DNA of 64,000 nucleotides from Arion vulgaris (lineage: Eukaryota; Mollusca; Gastropoda; Stylommatophora; Arionidae): the NCBI GenBank assembly GCA_020796225.1, contig CM036767.1, forward strand, positions 13,854,927 through 13,918,926. The letters run 5' to 3'. Positions 41,601-53,600 of the stretch are shown here, in pieces. The notes under the pieces were generated by a model, which was given only the letters and a program-made list of their open reading frames with translations, did not search any database and was not told the DNA's origin. Position 1 is the stretch's first letter, and every line of letters starts with the position of its first letter. A program made the translations under genes and the position numbers.

Positions 41601-44600
41601 CATCATCTTACCTGTCCTTCTTTGTACTTTCCATCATCTTATCTGTCCTTCTATGTACTTTCCATCATCTTACCTGTCCTTCTATGTACTTTCCATCATC
41701 TTACCTGTCAGCTTCTGTGTACTTTCCATAATCTTACCTGTCCTTCTGTGTACTTTCCATAATCTTACCTGTCCTTCTTTGTACTTTTCATCATCTTACC
41801 TGTCAGCTTCTGTGTACTTTCCATCATCTTACCTGTCCTTCTTTGTACTTTCCATAATCTTACCTGTCCTTCTTTGTACTTTCCATCATCTTACCTGTCC
41901 TTCTTTGTACTTTCCATCATCTTATCTGTCCTTCTATGTACTTTCCATCATCTTACCTGTCCTTCTATGTACTTTCCATCATCTTACCTGTCCTTCTGTG
42001 TACTTTCCATAATCTTACCTGTCCTTCTGTGTACTTTCCATCTATCCACAGGACAACTGTAATAAAAGTTATTAGAGGTTGGAGAATGGCATTCTGTAGG
42101 ACGATGATCTTGATAGCGAGAATGTTCTTCCTGGAAAGAGAACATCATACACGTTCTATAAGCATGTCTAGAACATTTCAGATTTAGTTATACGATCGAT
42201 ATCCTGCCAACAATTGTATTGATGAGAGTGATCTAAATAACTCATAATATGGGTATGACATATTTTAGATATTTTCTTCTTCTTCTGCATTCTCACTAGA
42301 TTGAGATTTCGGATTCTCAAATAAAAGCAGCCGTCTGCCTCAGATTATCAGCCACGCCATATAGTTTGTCTTCTGCGTTCTCACTAGATTGAGATTTCGG
42401 ATTCTCAAATAAAAGCAGCCGTCTGCCTCAGATTATCAGCCACGCCATACAGTTTGTCTTCTGCGTTCTCACTAGATTGAGATTTCGGATTCTCAAATAA
42501 AAGCAGCCGTCTGCCTCAGATTATCAGCCACGCCATACAGTTTGTCTTCTGCGTTCTCACTAGATTGAGATTTCGGATTCTCAAATAAAAGCAGCCGTCT
42601 GCCTCAGATTATCAGCCACGCCATACAGTTTGTCTTCTGCGTTCTCACTAGATTGAGATTTCGGATTCTCAAATAAAAGCAGCCGTCTGCCTCAGATTAT
42701 CAGCCACGCCATACAGTTTGACATGGACGCTAGTGTAAGTGGGCCATCTCTTTCTTCTCAAGTCTGCATACTGGGAGGAGGGAGAGGGGGAGTTCTGTAG
42801 GATATAATTCCTATGATTTCTGCTTCCCTGTTTGTACCGATCTCTTCCCGCAGTAAGTTTTGGCCACCATCGTGATGGTAGGTCTGACATTCTTACTGCG
42901 TGGCTAAATCCCGAGGCAGATTGGCGACGGTAGAATCCATTATCCCATTCCTCATTGTGAGGGGTCGTTGCACCATGTTATGCGCCTTACGGCCCGGTGC
43001 ATCCGTGTTCTGCAAGCATTTGTTTTGGGTTAGCATTCCCTAGCGGACACGTGCATCCGATTTCAACCAAACCTCATTAGTCGCCTCTTACGACATGCGT
43101 GGCAGGTAACAGTGGTTCTATTCTTTACACCCAAATTTGGGCCCCGGTAACCACTCGGGAGATATTTTAGATATAAATCAACATATAACTAATACTACAT
43201 ATATATTACTATCTATGTATGTCAGTGGCGGCTCGTCATTAAGGGCCAGCGGGGCCGGGCCCCACTAAAAATAAGGTGTAACGTATATTTATTATTTTAT
43301 ACATTAAAATATATCCTAACCGAAACCATGATTTTTCCGAAAATTTCTGTCTGGCCCCACCAACAAAAATAATCACGAGCCGCCACTGATGTATGTATAT
43401 ATATATAAATGGGTCTCTTCGGGCTCTCTGTGGCGTAGGTTCTTATGCGAATTTAATTAATTTCCCTCACGAGCAAGGGTTTTCATTTATCTGATTGTTG
43501 AATTAATCTTGATCTCTCTCTCGCGATCACCGCCCAGACCGATGTACCAGATCTCCTCATAATTCCATTCATGTGGAAATCTGATTCATGCAGCCTTAGC
43601 ATTGGTATGTTTTACGTCACATCTTCAGCACCATTTGGAGCTCTGGTGCTTATCCTTCGGCGATGTGTCCGGTTTCAGCCAGCGTTTGCTCGGTTCGCTC
43701 TCCGTTCTGTAGCCATCTAGTGTTTTTACGGTGTAGGGGAGCTTGCCCCACACCCAACCTCCTTAGTCGCCTCTTACGACATGCGTGGCAGGTAGCGGTG
43801 GTTCTCTCTCTTTCTCGATCGATCGATCTTTTTCGGCTATTTTTATCATTCTTATTGTGATATATAAACAGCCTTTGCCAAGAACGTATTTTTACGTTAT
43901 ATCTTCAGTACCATTTTAAGCTCTGGTGCTTGTCCTTCGGCAATGTGTCCGATTTCAACCAGCGTTTACTGGGTTCGCTCTCCGTCAGCCTTCGACTGTC
44001 CCCAGCCGACCTGCAAGGCAGCAGGTTCGGACACATGCATCCGATTTCAGCCAAACCTCCTTAGTCGCCTCTTACGACATGCGTGGCAGGTAACAGTGGT
44101 TCTATTCTTTACATCCCAAATTTGAACCCCGGTAACCACTCGGGCGTAATCTTGATCTGATTTAAATCTTACTTGCACATTGACTGCACACAACACCACG
44201 TTATTTAGACATTAACTACGCACAACACAATCTTACACATTGATTACACACGACACAATCTTACTTACAAAGTAACAGCCAATGTTGGCAAGCAGCAACA
44301 ACAACAGCAGCAAGGTGGTTCTTTCATTGAGATCCTAAAGTCCTTGAGTCGACCATAGATTTTCTCTGGACCACCAAAGTACAGGACCATTAGAGTGACG
44401 AACTCAAACATACACCTAGAAATATAACTGAAGACAGAGAGTAACACAATCTTGTTGTTGTAGAGTTATATGAAGAAATATAACTGAAGACAGAGAGTAA
44501 CACAATCTTGTTGTTGTAGAGTTATATGAAAAAATATAACTGAAGACAGAGAGTAACACAATCTTGTTGTAGAGTTATATGAAGAAATATAACTGAAGAC

Positions 44601-47600
44601 AGAGAGTAACACAATCTTGTTGTAGAGTTATATGAAGACAGAGAGTAACACAATCTTGTTGTTCTAGAGTTATATGAAGACAGAGAGTAACGTAATGTTG
44701 TTGTAGAGTTATATGAAGAAATATAACTGAAGACAGAGAGTAACGTAATGTTGTTGTAGAGTTATATGAAGAAATATAACTGAAGACAGAGAGTAACGTA
44801 ATGTTGTTGTTAAGTTATATGAAGACAGAGAGTAACGTAATGTTGTTGTAGAGTTATATGAAGAAATATAACTGAAGACAGAGAGTAACGTAATGTTGTT
44901 GTAGAGTTATATGAAGACAGAGAGTAACACAATCTTGTTGTTCTAGAGTTATATGAAGACAGAGAGTAACGTAATGTTGTTGTAGAGTTATATGAAGAAA
45001 TATAACTGAAGACAGAGAGTAACGTAATGTTGTTGTAGAGTTATATGAAGAAATATAACTGAAGACAGAGAGTAACGTAATGTTGTTGTAGAGTTATATG
45101 AAGACAGAGAGTAACGTAATGTTGTTGTAGAGTTATATGAAGACAGAGAGTAACGTAATGTTGTTGTTAAGTTATATGAAGAAATATAACTGAAGACGGA
45201 GAGTAACGTAATGTTGTTGTAGAGTTATATGAAGACAGAGAGTAACGTAATGTTGTTGTAGAGTTATATGAAGACAGAGAGTAACGTAATGTTGTTGTTA
45301 AGTTATATGAAGAAATATAACTGAAGACGGAGAGTAACGTAATGTTGTTCGAAAGTTATATGAAGACAGAGAGTAACGTAATGTTGTTGTAAAGTTATAT
45401 GAAGACAGAGAGTAACGTAATGTTGTTGTAAAGTTATATGAAGACAGAGAGTAATGTAATGTTGTTGTAAGAGTTATATGAAGAAATATAACTGAAGACA
45501 GAGAGTAACGTAATGTTTATGAGAGAAATGAGCAAGGTACAGTCACAAACAAATAACTACATGTGAAATGCAATGTCTACGAAAAGTTACAAACAACACA
45601 AGAAAAGAAAATGTCATCAACCTACAAAAAAGTTGCCCATGTGTTATCGTTGCTCTCAAAAGGAACAAAGATTAGTAAGTAGCACATCGACCTACAAGGC
45701 ATGTCGAAGGGGACGACTGTGGTAGGAAGCTACCCTAGTAAATAAAAAGCATCGCAGAAATCGGATGTGCTGGCCTACTTGTAGGCGCATAACTGGCACA
45801 ATGCACAATCGCTCGTAGGCTCAGATCACATACGTCTTCTTCTTTGCGTTCGGTTTCGTATGCTCGTCTAAACCATGAGATGGGTTGCCTCTATGAAACT
45901 GCATGTCAGTTGGAGTTCTTCGAGAGTTCCCATAGCTTGGTCTGTAAGCTTTGTTCATGAGGCCATGTTTCATTTCGTTGGTGTATGTATGATGGACGTG
46001 ACTGCAGGATGTGCTCTAGAGTCTGTGTTTTTGTCTGGCATGCACACTGTGCAGTCTGATCAGGCTTTATTCTGTGCATGTGGTGGTTGAGCCTGCAGTG
46101 ACCTGTTCTTAGGCGAAAGATTGTTGTGTGCTGTTTTCTGTTTAGTCTCCTGATGGGATCTTGTGGGTGTTTGCTGTGGGTTTGTTGCCTCCACACCTCT
46201 TTGTACTTTCACTTGATATGTGTCTTGGGTTCTGGTAGTGACACTGGGTAAGATCACATACAAATCACAAAGAGTGGTTTAACAAGTGGTTGAGATGAAG
46301 CATTCGAAGAAGAAGAAGAACATGAAGACATCTTCTTTGTGGTTTTCCCCTTCTCATCTTTGTCGTGATGCCTCCTTCCATGATGGTCTTCTCCATCCCT
46401 TCGTATTTCTTTCATAGGCGTAATATTAGGAACTATGACTATGCCTGAATTCTTACAAACAAACGAACGTTCTATGAAGTACGTGTATTTATCTAGGTAG
46501 CAATAATATCCAGTCATTCGAAACGAAATGCTACAGAAAGATCCTACAAATACCATGGACAGAAACAAGGAATAACACTGATCTCCTGAAAGAACTGAAT
46601 GTTAAAGACAATTGGCTGATAAACAATATAATATACAGAAAAAAGAAATTTTGGCCACATCAAGCGTCATGGTGTCCTGAAAAGAACAATACTAGAGGGC
46701 AGGGTCCCAGGACACAGAGGCAGACCAAGAAGAAGATGGCTACAAGATATTAAATAAACCATGAATATGACCATCGACGAAGTGGGTGAACTGGCTAGAG
46801 ACAGAATGAATTTCAGATGTGCTACAAAGAGAGCAATGTCCTATAAAAGTTAAGCCCTTTGCCTTGTGAGTCGAAGGTCGCGGGTTCGAATCCGGACCAC
46901 GCCGTTCTGTTCACGAGTGCAGTTTTTTCCAGAGATCCTTAGGATTGTTGCTGGAGCTACGGAGCTCGTGCTTTGTGCAGTACTCTCGGCTACTCTCGGC
47001 AGGTGGCGTGCCATTTCTGCGGAGAGGGACCGAGCCGTATGGGTAAAACCCGGTGCAATGAAGTCAATCCTTCGGCTTTAAAACCCTTTAAAAGGATCCG
47101 CATCTTGATGATGATCAATAATATGCTGAGTTAGCATAATCTCTTTGTTTACTTATTAGATAACATGCCGGGGCACTGCCTAGAGTAGTTGATAGTAGCT
47201 CGGCCTGCTATAGTCTGTCCATTAATTCGTGAGCACGTTTGAAATTGATTTTCTCGAAAATTACCTGTTGGATCTCAGTGATTTTTGCATGCAGCCTTAG
47301 AATATCCATGACGCTAAAATAAAGCTAACCAGTAGTCCATAGATGCTACGGATTTTGCACATCGGCGAATTCCTTTGATCTTTTATGACAATTGCAAATA
47401 CGGGGCTCAAATTTTAGATTTTACAGTATCCCTAGAATTTGTCCATGTCAATTCTATTCATAGGTGTATCTCCATATTAACTTGATAGGTCAAGTAATTA
47501 AGTGTGTTGCCCTTTATGTGCAATCGTGAACTTGGATACAATATGCAACAGTTAGTCCTCCTCTTCGGTCACCATTAGACCCCAGGGTGTCTTAACTTCA

Positions 47601-50600
47601 CCACAAATTGTATGATGGTAGACGCATTTGGATATGGAAATGTATACGTTGCTATTTCTCAGTCTGTAATCAAAATATGATTTGTATCATCCCGAATCTG
47701 ACGATTCCATGAGGTTGATAATTGTTACTGGCTGGACAAATTGTAATCCATCTCGGTGCCAGTACTCGTCTTCCTCTCGGAGCACATGTTCAACACACTT
47801 CTTCCAGAACTGCATGTCTATCATTGAGAAGGACTCACGTGTCAGAACTTCAACATCACACATTTTAAACGTCCTGTTCTGTTCGGCAACTTGCCCTTTA
47901 CTTTAGCCCAGACAAGCTCTATCGGATTGAGGTGAGCATGATATGGAGGTAGTCGCAAAGACGTGTGGCCGTATTCCGCAATGATTTTGTCAATATGAAA
48001 CACCTTTGTCTTATTTGTCATCCTCACCAAGTGCAACAACTCGGGTTTCAAATATGTATCATCGAAGCTGACATTTTCCTTAGCAAGCCAAGTCCTAATT
48101 TGATCTTTTGTATTTGATGCAGTTGGTACTTTGTCTTCCGCTGATACTGCGTTGTGATAGGATGCATTATCCATTACCAAGTATCATGGTCTGTTTAGAA
48201 TTGGAGTAGATCTTTCTCCATCCAGTGCCTGAAAATATGTCCATTCATTTCTGTGTGGTAGTCCCTACCGTCGGTACTTTTGATTGGAAAATAAGTCCAG
48301 CGTCATGGACAAGACCTTCTTCACTACTTCCTGCATGTGTTAGTATAATACGCTGGCCTTTGCTGCTTGGTATTTTTCTTTTCTGTTCACCGTCTACTGA
48401 TTGCCATTCTTTAGCATTGGTGTGGTGAGCATTGACCCAGGATTCGTCCAAATATACAATATCATAGCCTTGCCTCCGCCGCTCACGGATCTGCTTCAGG
48501 TATTTACTTCGGGCAGCAATTAAATGTGGCTTTTCACAAATAATATTCCTGCCGCCTATAGTTTTTCTGAAGGTGAAGCCGGCGGCTCTTACAATTTTCC
48601 ATAGAGCACTTTTAGAAATGTCTATGCTGCAATCTGATTGCAGTTTTAATTTCAGTTTCCTGAGAGTAACAAGTTGATTTGTCGCAAACATTTTCAAGAG
48701 CTCCCGTCTTATGACATCTATGTCAAAGTCGTCAATTGTTCTTTTCCTTCATTGCTTGACATTAGTGCACTTTGTGTCCTGTTTAATCCATCGGGAAAAA
48801 GATTCTCTATTCAGACCAAGCGCCAGTTGCGTTCGTTTCTCAGGGTTATGAATATCGCAATATAGATGACCTCTCTTAGATTCCCTACGGAAGTGTTGGT
48901 ATAGTAAAACTGTAACCTTCTGCATTGTTATAAATGTGCACTTCAGACTCATTATGAATGTGATATCAATGTCAGTTTTGATAAGCCAACAAATATGATA
49001 CAATAGCTTCATACAAATAGCGAGATACGCCTATAACTATAAAACGGTATCCCAATTATAACGTCATATGCTTTCCGCTTTCAAAGTCGACTGGGTTAGG
49101 TGCACGGGAATTCGTGAAACTCACGATATTTCAATGTTACCATAATGTATTTTTAGAACAACGCGTCTGTGTACCGTAAATCTGTTACTATTGTGTACAA
49201 TCCGGTGAGGTTGATTTTAATATAACCTGAAGAAGAAATATTTCAAACTACATCAAATTTTCTTGGAAAAAATATTTCTCTAGCGTCATGGATATTCTAA
49301 GGCTGCTTGCAAAAATCACTGAGATCCAACAGGTAGTTTTCGAGAAAATCAATTTCAAACGTGCTCACGAATTAATGGACAGACTATAGCTGTGAGACGC
49401 TCCATAGCTCGGGTTCGAACCTACTGTCCGGCATTTGTTCGAGTCCCTGGTCTTACTCAGGACGATAACGTGAGTACCTCTGAAGTCGGAGAAAATCTGA
49501 CTGTATGGCGAGGGAATACTAATTACGAGTACATTGAGCACACGGCTGCCAGTGTAAAGTAATTTACAATGTGCACGCTGCTGCCATTGTAAGAAATTGG
49601 AAAAACGGATTTTCACGCAAAATCAGTTTCAGAGATGGAACTTCGTCTGAGTTGAAAGCGGACGAAAGGAAGGAAAAAAAAGAAAAAAAGATGTCATTGA
49701 CGATCTGAGAATGACTGCTGCTGACGCCTGTCAACTTGCACAGAATAGAGCGTTTTTCAGGACTGCTGTCATGGGAGCCAAGTTCTGAAAGGACAAGCTA
49801 CTTGGTGATGATTATGTTAGATTACCTGTAGGTTTTTTGGTTTTATTATTTTTTTTTCCATCGTACTTACATGTGAGAATATGTCTAAACAATATCTGCA
49901 ATGAAATAACAGATTTGTATATAAAGTGTATGGACGTTCGGTCGGTTTGAAAGGTAAACATTGCATATACACGGTATGGACGGGTCGGTTTGAATAGTAA
50001 ACTTTGCCCATACAGTGAATGTTATATTTGAATAGTAAATATTGCATATACACTGAATGTTCTGACTGAACAAAACAGTAGTCGCATGTGGCTGGTTGAC
50101 CCTGAATGTTGACATGCTGTCACTAGGTCAGCTTTTGACCATTCATGATTTGTTGAATCACGAATGTTATGTTTTTTGGGGTTATTTTTATGTTTAAAAA
50201 AATATAGTTACAGTTACATCATACGTTTTTCTGGAATTTTATGTTCATTGATAGTACGATCTGAATAATGTAGCAAAGTTACAATCTACCTGGTTCAGGG
50301 GCGCAGACCAAAACTATAGACCAGCGACAGTATATTTCACCATCTTTAAAATTACATCGGGGATCCTTGCTGGTGCTACGGAGTTCGTGCACTGCAGCTG
50401 ATATCTTCCGGTATCAATCAACACTATATGTGGTTTAGGAACTGTGAGCAAAAACAACAAACGCACAGCTAGGTAGCTGTTTATAGTTCATAGAGACTTG
50501 GGCGCTACAATAAACTAAGTGAAAGAATTCAAATACTTAGGAAGCATATTCACAGATGACGGAAGACTAGATAGAGGCTAGAGTGCAAAAAACAAATGCT

Positions 50601-53600
50601 GTAAACTACCAGCTAGCCCCACTGCTAAGGCACCCACACATTTCACTGACAGCTAAGCAATAGATGATCAACAGCATTTTCATAGCTACTTTGTATTACT
50701 AGAGCCAAAAATGGACAATGAGCAAAGCGCAGTCACAGAAAAAATCTACATCAGAACCTAGCTTGAATTACATTGAGAAACAAAGAATGAAGTGGTTTGA
50801 CCACTTAATAAGAATGCACCCAAACCCCACAGTATACAGAGTCTTCTACAACAGAACATCAGGAAAGAAGGCGAGAGGAAGACCACGAAAAAGATGGTTA
50901 TATGGCATGCCAGAATCCTGTCAAAGAGCAAAAATAACAATCACCCAAGCCACCAGAACAGCGCAAGACAAAACAGAAAACCACAACACTGGGCAACAAC
51001 CCGGTAACAGTGTGACGACAAAAGAAGAAGAAGAAGAGACATGGGCCAAAACCAGCCAACATTCATCTCAGCTTAGATACTTCTTCTTCTTCGAACACTC
51101 TACTTGTCAACCACTCTGTGTGATTTGTATGTTATCTGAGCATAAGAGCGATTTACGTTGTGCCTGTTATGCACATCCGATTTCTACTATGTTTTTTATT
51201 TACTAAGTTAGTTTCCCTAGGTCCTACATCAGTCGTCTCTTACGACATGCCTTGTAGGTCACAGTGATACTATTCTTTGCTTTCCTTGCGGGTCCCGGCA
51301 CCACACGAATGCTTAGAAACTTAGAACAAAATGAGTAGTTTTATTATACTAATTTTCTAACATAAGAAGTGATATACTATAACTGTCACATGTGCCCCAA
51401 CCGGTGGTGTATAGTGGGGCAACCTTCAGACATGGAGGTCTCTATGGCAAGGTGATTAAGACGCTTTCCTGTCGTTCTAAAGGTTGAGGATTCTAATCTG
51501 GACCGTGTCACATGTGCACATTTTTTCATGAGATCTCTAGTATTGTTGTTAGAGCTACGAAGTTCGTGCTTTGTGCAACACTCTCAGCATTTCTACCTAC
51601 AGGGACGCCCGTCTGCCCAGCGTGTTCGTAGCGCGTTGCCCGTCTGCCCAGCGTGTTCGTAGCGAGTTGGACTACGGGTGACTATCCTCTGTGTGTGCGG
51701 GTTCAATTCCGCGGGATGGCAGAAAAAGCCACAGATTCCCCAGATTTACGGTGTTCGCGGTACCGAACCGAAGGGTTACGATGTCCATGGCACCGAGCCG
51801 AACAGCTGAAAAGCTCAAGTGCTTCTGGATCGGTTTTAAAAAAAAAAAAACCTACAGGGACGGAACCATATGAGGAAAACCGGTGCAATGAAGTCAATCC
51901 TTGCATGTATACCATTTTTTCCTTTACTTTGGGATCTAAATTACAAATACCTCAGAAGTCGGAGTAAGGCTCGCCTGAATGGCGAGGGACACTGGTGATA
52001 AGGAAAGTTAGCCTTCACGCTAAAATCAGTCAGAGATGTCATATTAGTAGCCCGGACTGCGACTTAATTCATAGCACGCGAACGGAAAAAAGGAACAGAA
52101 AACCCGTTTAAACCTTCAGACATGGAGTATCAGTTGCAGTCTAGATCAGTTTAATATTGAACGAATAAGCAGTCGTGGACCAAACGACGATGCATTCACG
52201 GTCAAACAATTACACAGCTGCAGTTTAAGTAGATGTCATGTAACGAGGCTTCGAACCTCAGGGAGTTTAGTGGTCTAGTACATGCGGTGTTCGTGGTAAT
52301 GAGAAAACAGGCATGCTTGTGTCAACAGCGCCGATTTAGACGAGTTAAAAATGGATACGGGCGAACTTTCTTCAGATGTTCAGCAATCGCCTGTTGTTAG
52401 AAGACAATGAAATTTATATTGAATTTGTCTTCTTCTTCCTCTTCTTTTGCCTTCGTTCTTTACGACCAATTTTAATCACTCTTTGTGATATGTTTGATCT
52501 TTGCCAAGAACGTGTATACGTTGCACATTGGTTTGGTAGGCGCCTAAACGCATAGACTTCTACACGTTTAGGACACATGCATTCGATTTCAGCCAAATCT
52601 CCTTAATCGCCTCTTACGACATGCATGGCAGGTAACATTAGTTCTATTCTTTACACCCCAAATTTGGGCCCGGTAACCACTCGGGCGATTGAATTTGTAA
52701 ATCTTTTAATGATTAGAGCCACACGTTGTACAAGAAGAACTGGACTTCTGATAGGTAAAATAAGAAGTGTGTTTAACCAGTGAGCGACGGGAACAATCAG
52801 CATGCAAACCATGCACCATCTGTTTGGAGAGATTGAGCACATATGGGTGTACCCATAGTCTTAGGACGTCGATTAAGTAACCATTACTTCCTCTTCTAAC
52901 GGTTCATATCGACCACTTGATAACCACTTTTTGTGATTTTCATGTGATCCGAGCCTAAGAGTGATTGTACTTTATGTCCGTTATGCGCCTACAAGTAGGC
53001 CAACACATTCTATTTCTGCGAAACCACTTTTTGTTATTTTCATGTGATCCGAGCCTAAGAGTGATTGTACGTTGTGTCCGTTATGCGCCTACAAGTAGGC
53101 CAGCACACTCTATTTCTGCGACGCTTTTTATTTACTAGGGTAGCTTCCTAGGCCCCTGCTTCAGTCACCTCTTAGGACATGCCTTGTAGGTCACAGCGTT
53201 ACTATTCTTTGCTCCCATGAGAACCACGGCAACACACGGGTAGTAACTAATTCACACAAAATCACAGCCATATTGAATCCAACACTTACACAGAACTAGC
53301 AAGCTGGCACACGAGGTTGGCACGAGGAATCAAGAGTGCAACAAGAGAAGTGATGGACACTGCCTGTTGGAACAAAAGACATCTCTTGGTAATCATTAGT
53401 AATGATAAGGATTATTGGTGACAAGATTTTAGGTGATATGATTAATGGTGGTAATAATTGTAGGAGGTAGACATTGATACTGAAAGTCATTGATGGTGGT
53501 AATAATTGGCGGAGATGGTAGCGATAGTAGTAATATTTTAGTTAATAATGTTACCGCAAAAAGCTGATCGCATGTATTTGTGTAAACACTGTTTGATCGA

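Larger units (their letters stand above)
39651..42045 (-). repeat. 31-bp minisatellite made of SLC51A donor junctions
   Basis: About 43 units of 31 bp fill three blocks (39651-40104, 40378-40503, 41236-42045) split by a SINE-E and a LINE 3' end. Read on the gene strand, each unit is exon end plus donor plus intron start: GAAGGACAG|GTAAGATT and then ATGGAAAGTACACA. The first unit overlaps the real exon end at 42019. Variants replace GGACAG by GCTGACAG or GTAAGATTA by GTAAGATGA, yet most keep CAGGTAAG. The + strand long reading frames over the array (repeating [12 protein letters not shown]) are by-products of a 31-bp period and are not genes. Confidence 0.92.
47166..49690 (+). repeat. SINE-C split by a Tc1/mariner-like element
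   Basis: SINE-C 47166-47210 stops at CGGCCTGCTA and resumes at 49387 with TAGCTGTGAGACG. Confidence 0.85.

Noticed and set aside
39631..42187. Long + strand frames over the 31-bp array coding repeated [17 protein letters not shown]
   Set aside because: A 31-bp period rotates through all three frames and keeps them open without stops. The array is antisense to SLC51A and made of its splice junction.
42284..42721. 88-bp x 5 array as a CRISPR array
   Set aside because: Units are contiguous without unique spacers, the genome is eukaryotic and no cas genes are present.
46430..46513. Possible extra SLC51A exon ([14 protein letters not shown] then gtaag, - strand)
   Set aside because: It vaguely resembles FLEDAVYLYK, but that segment is already supplied by the exon at 55684-55841. 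The stretch is a short gap between two LINE fragments.
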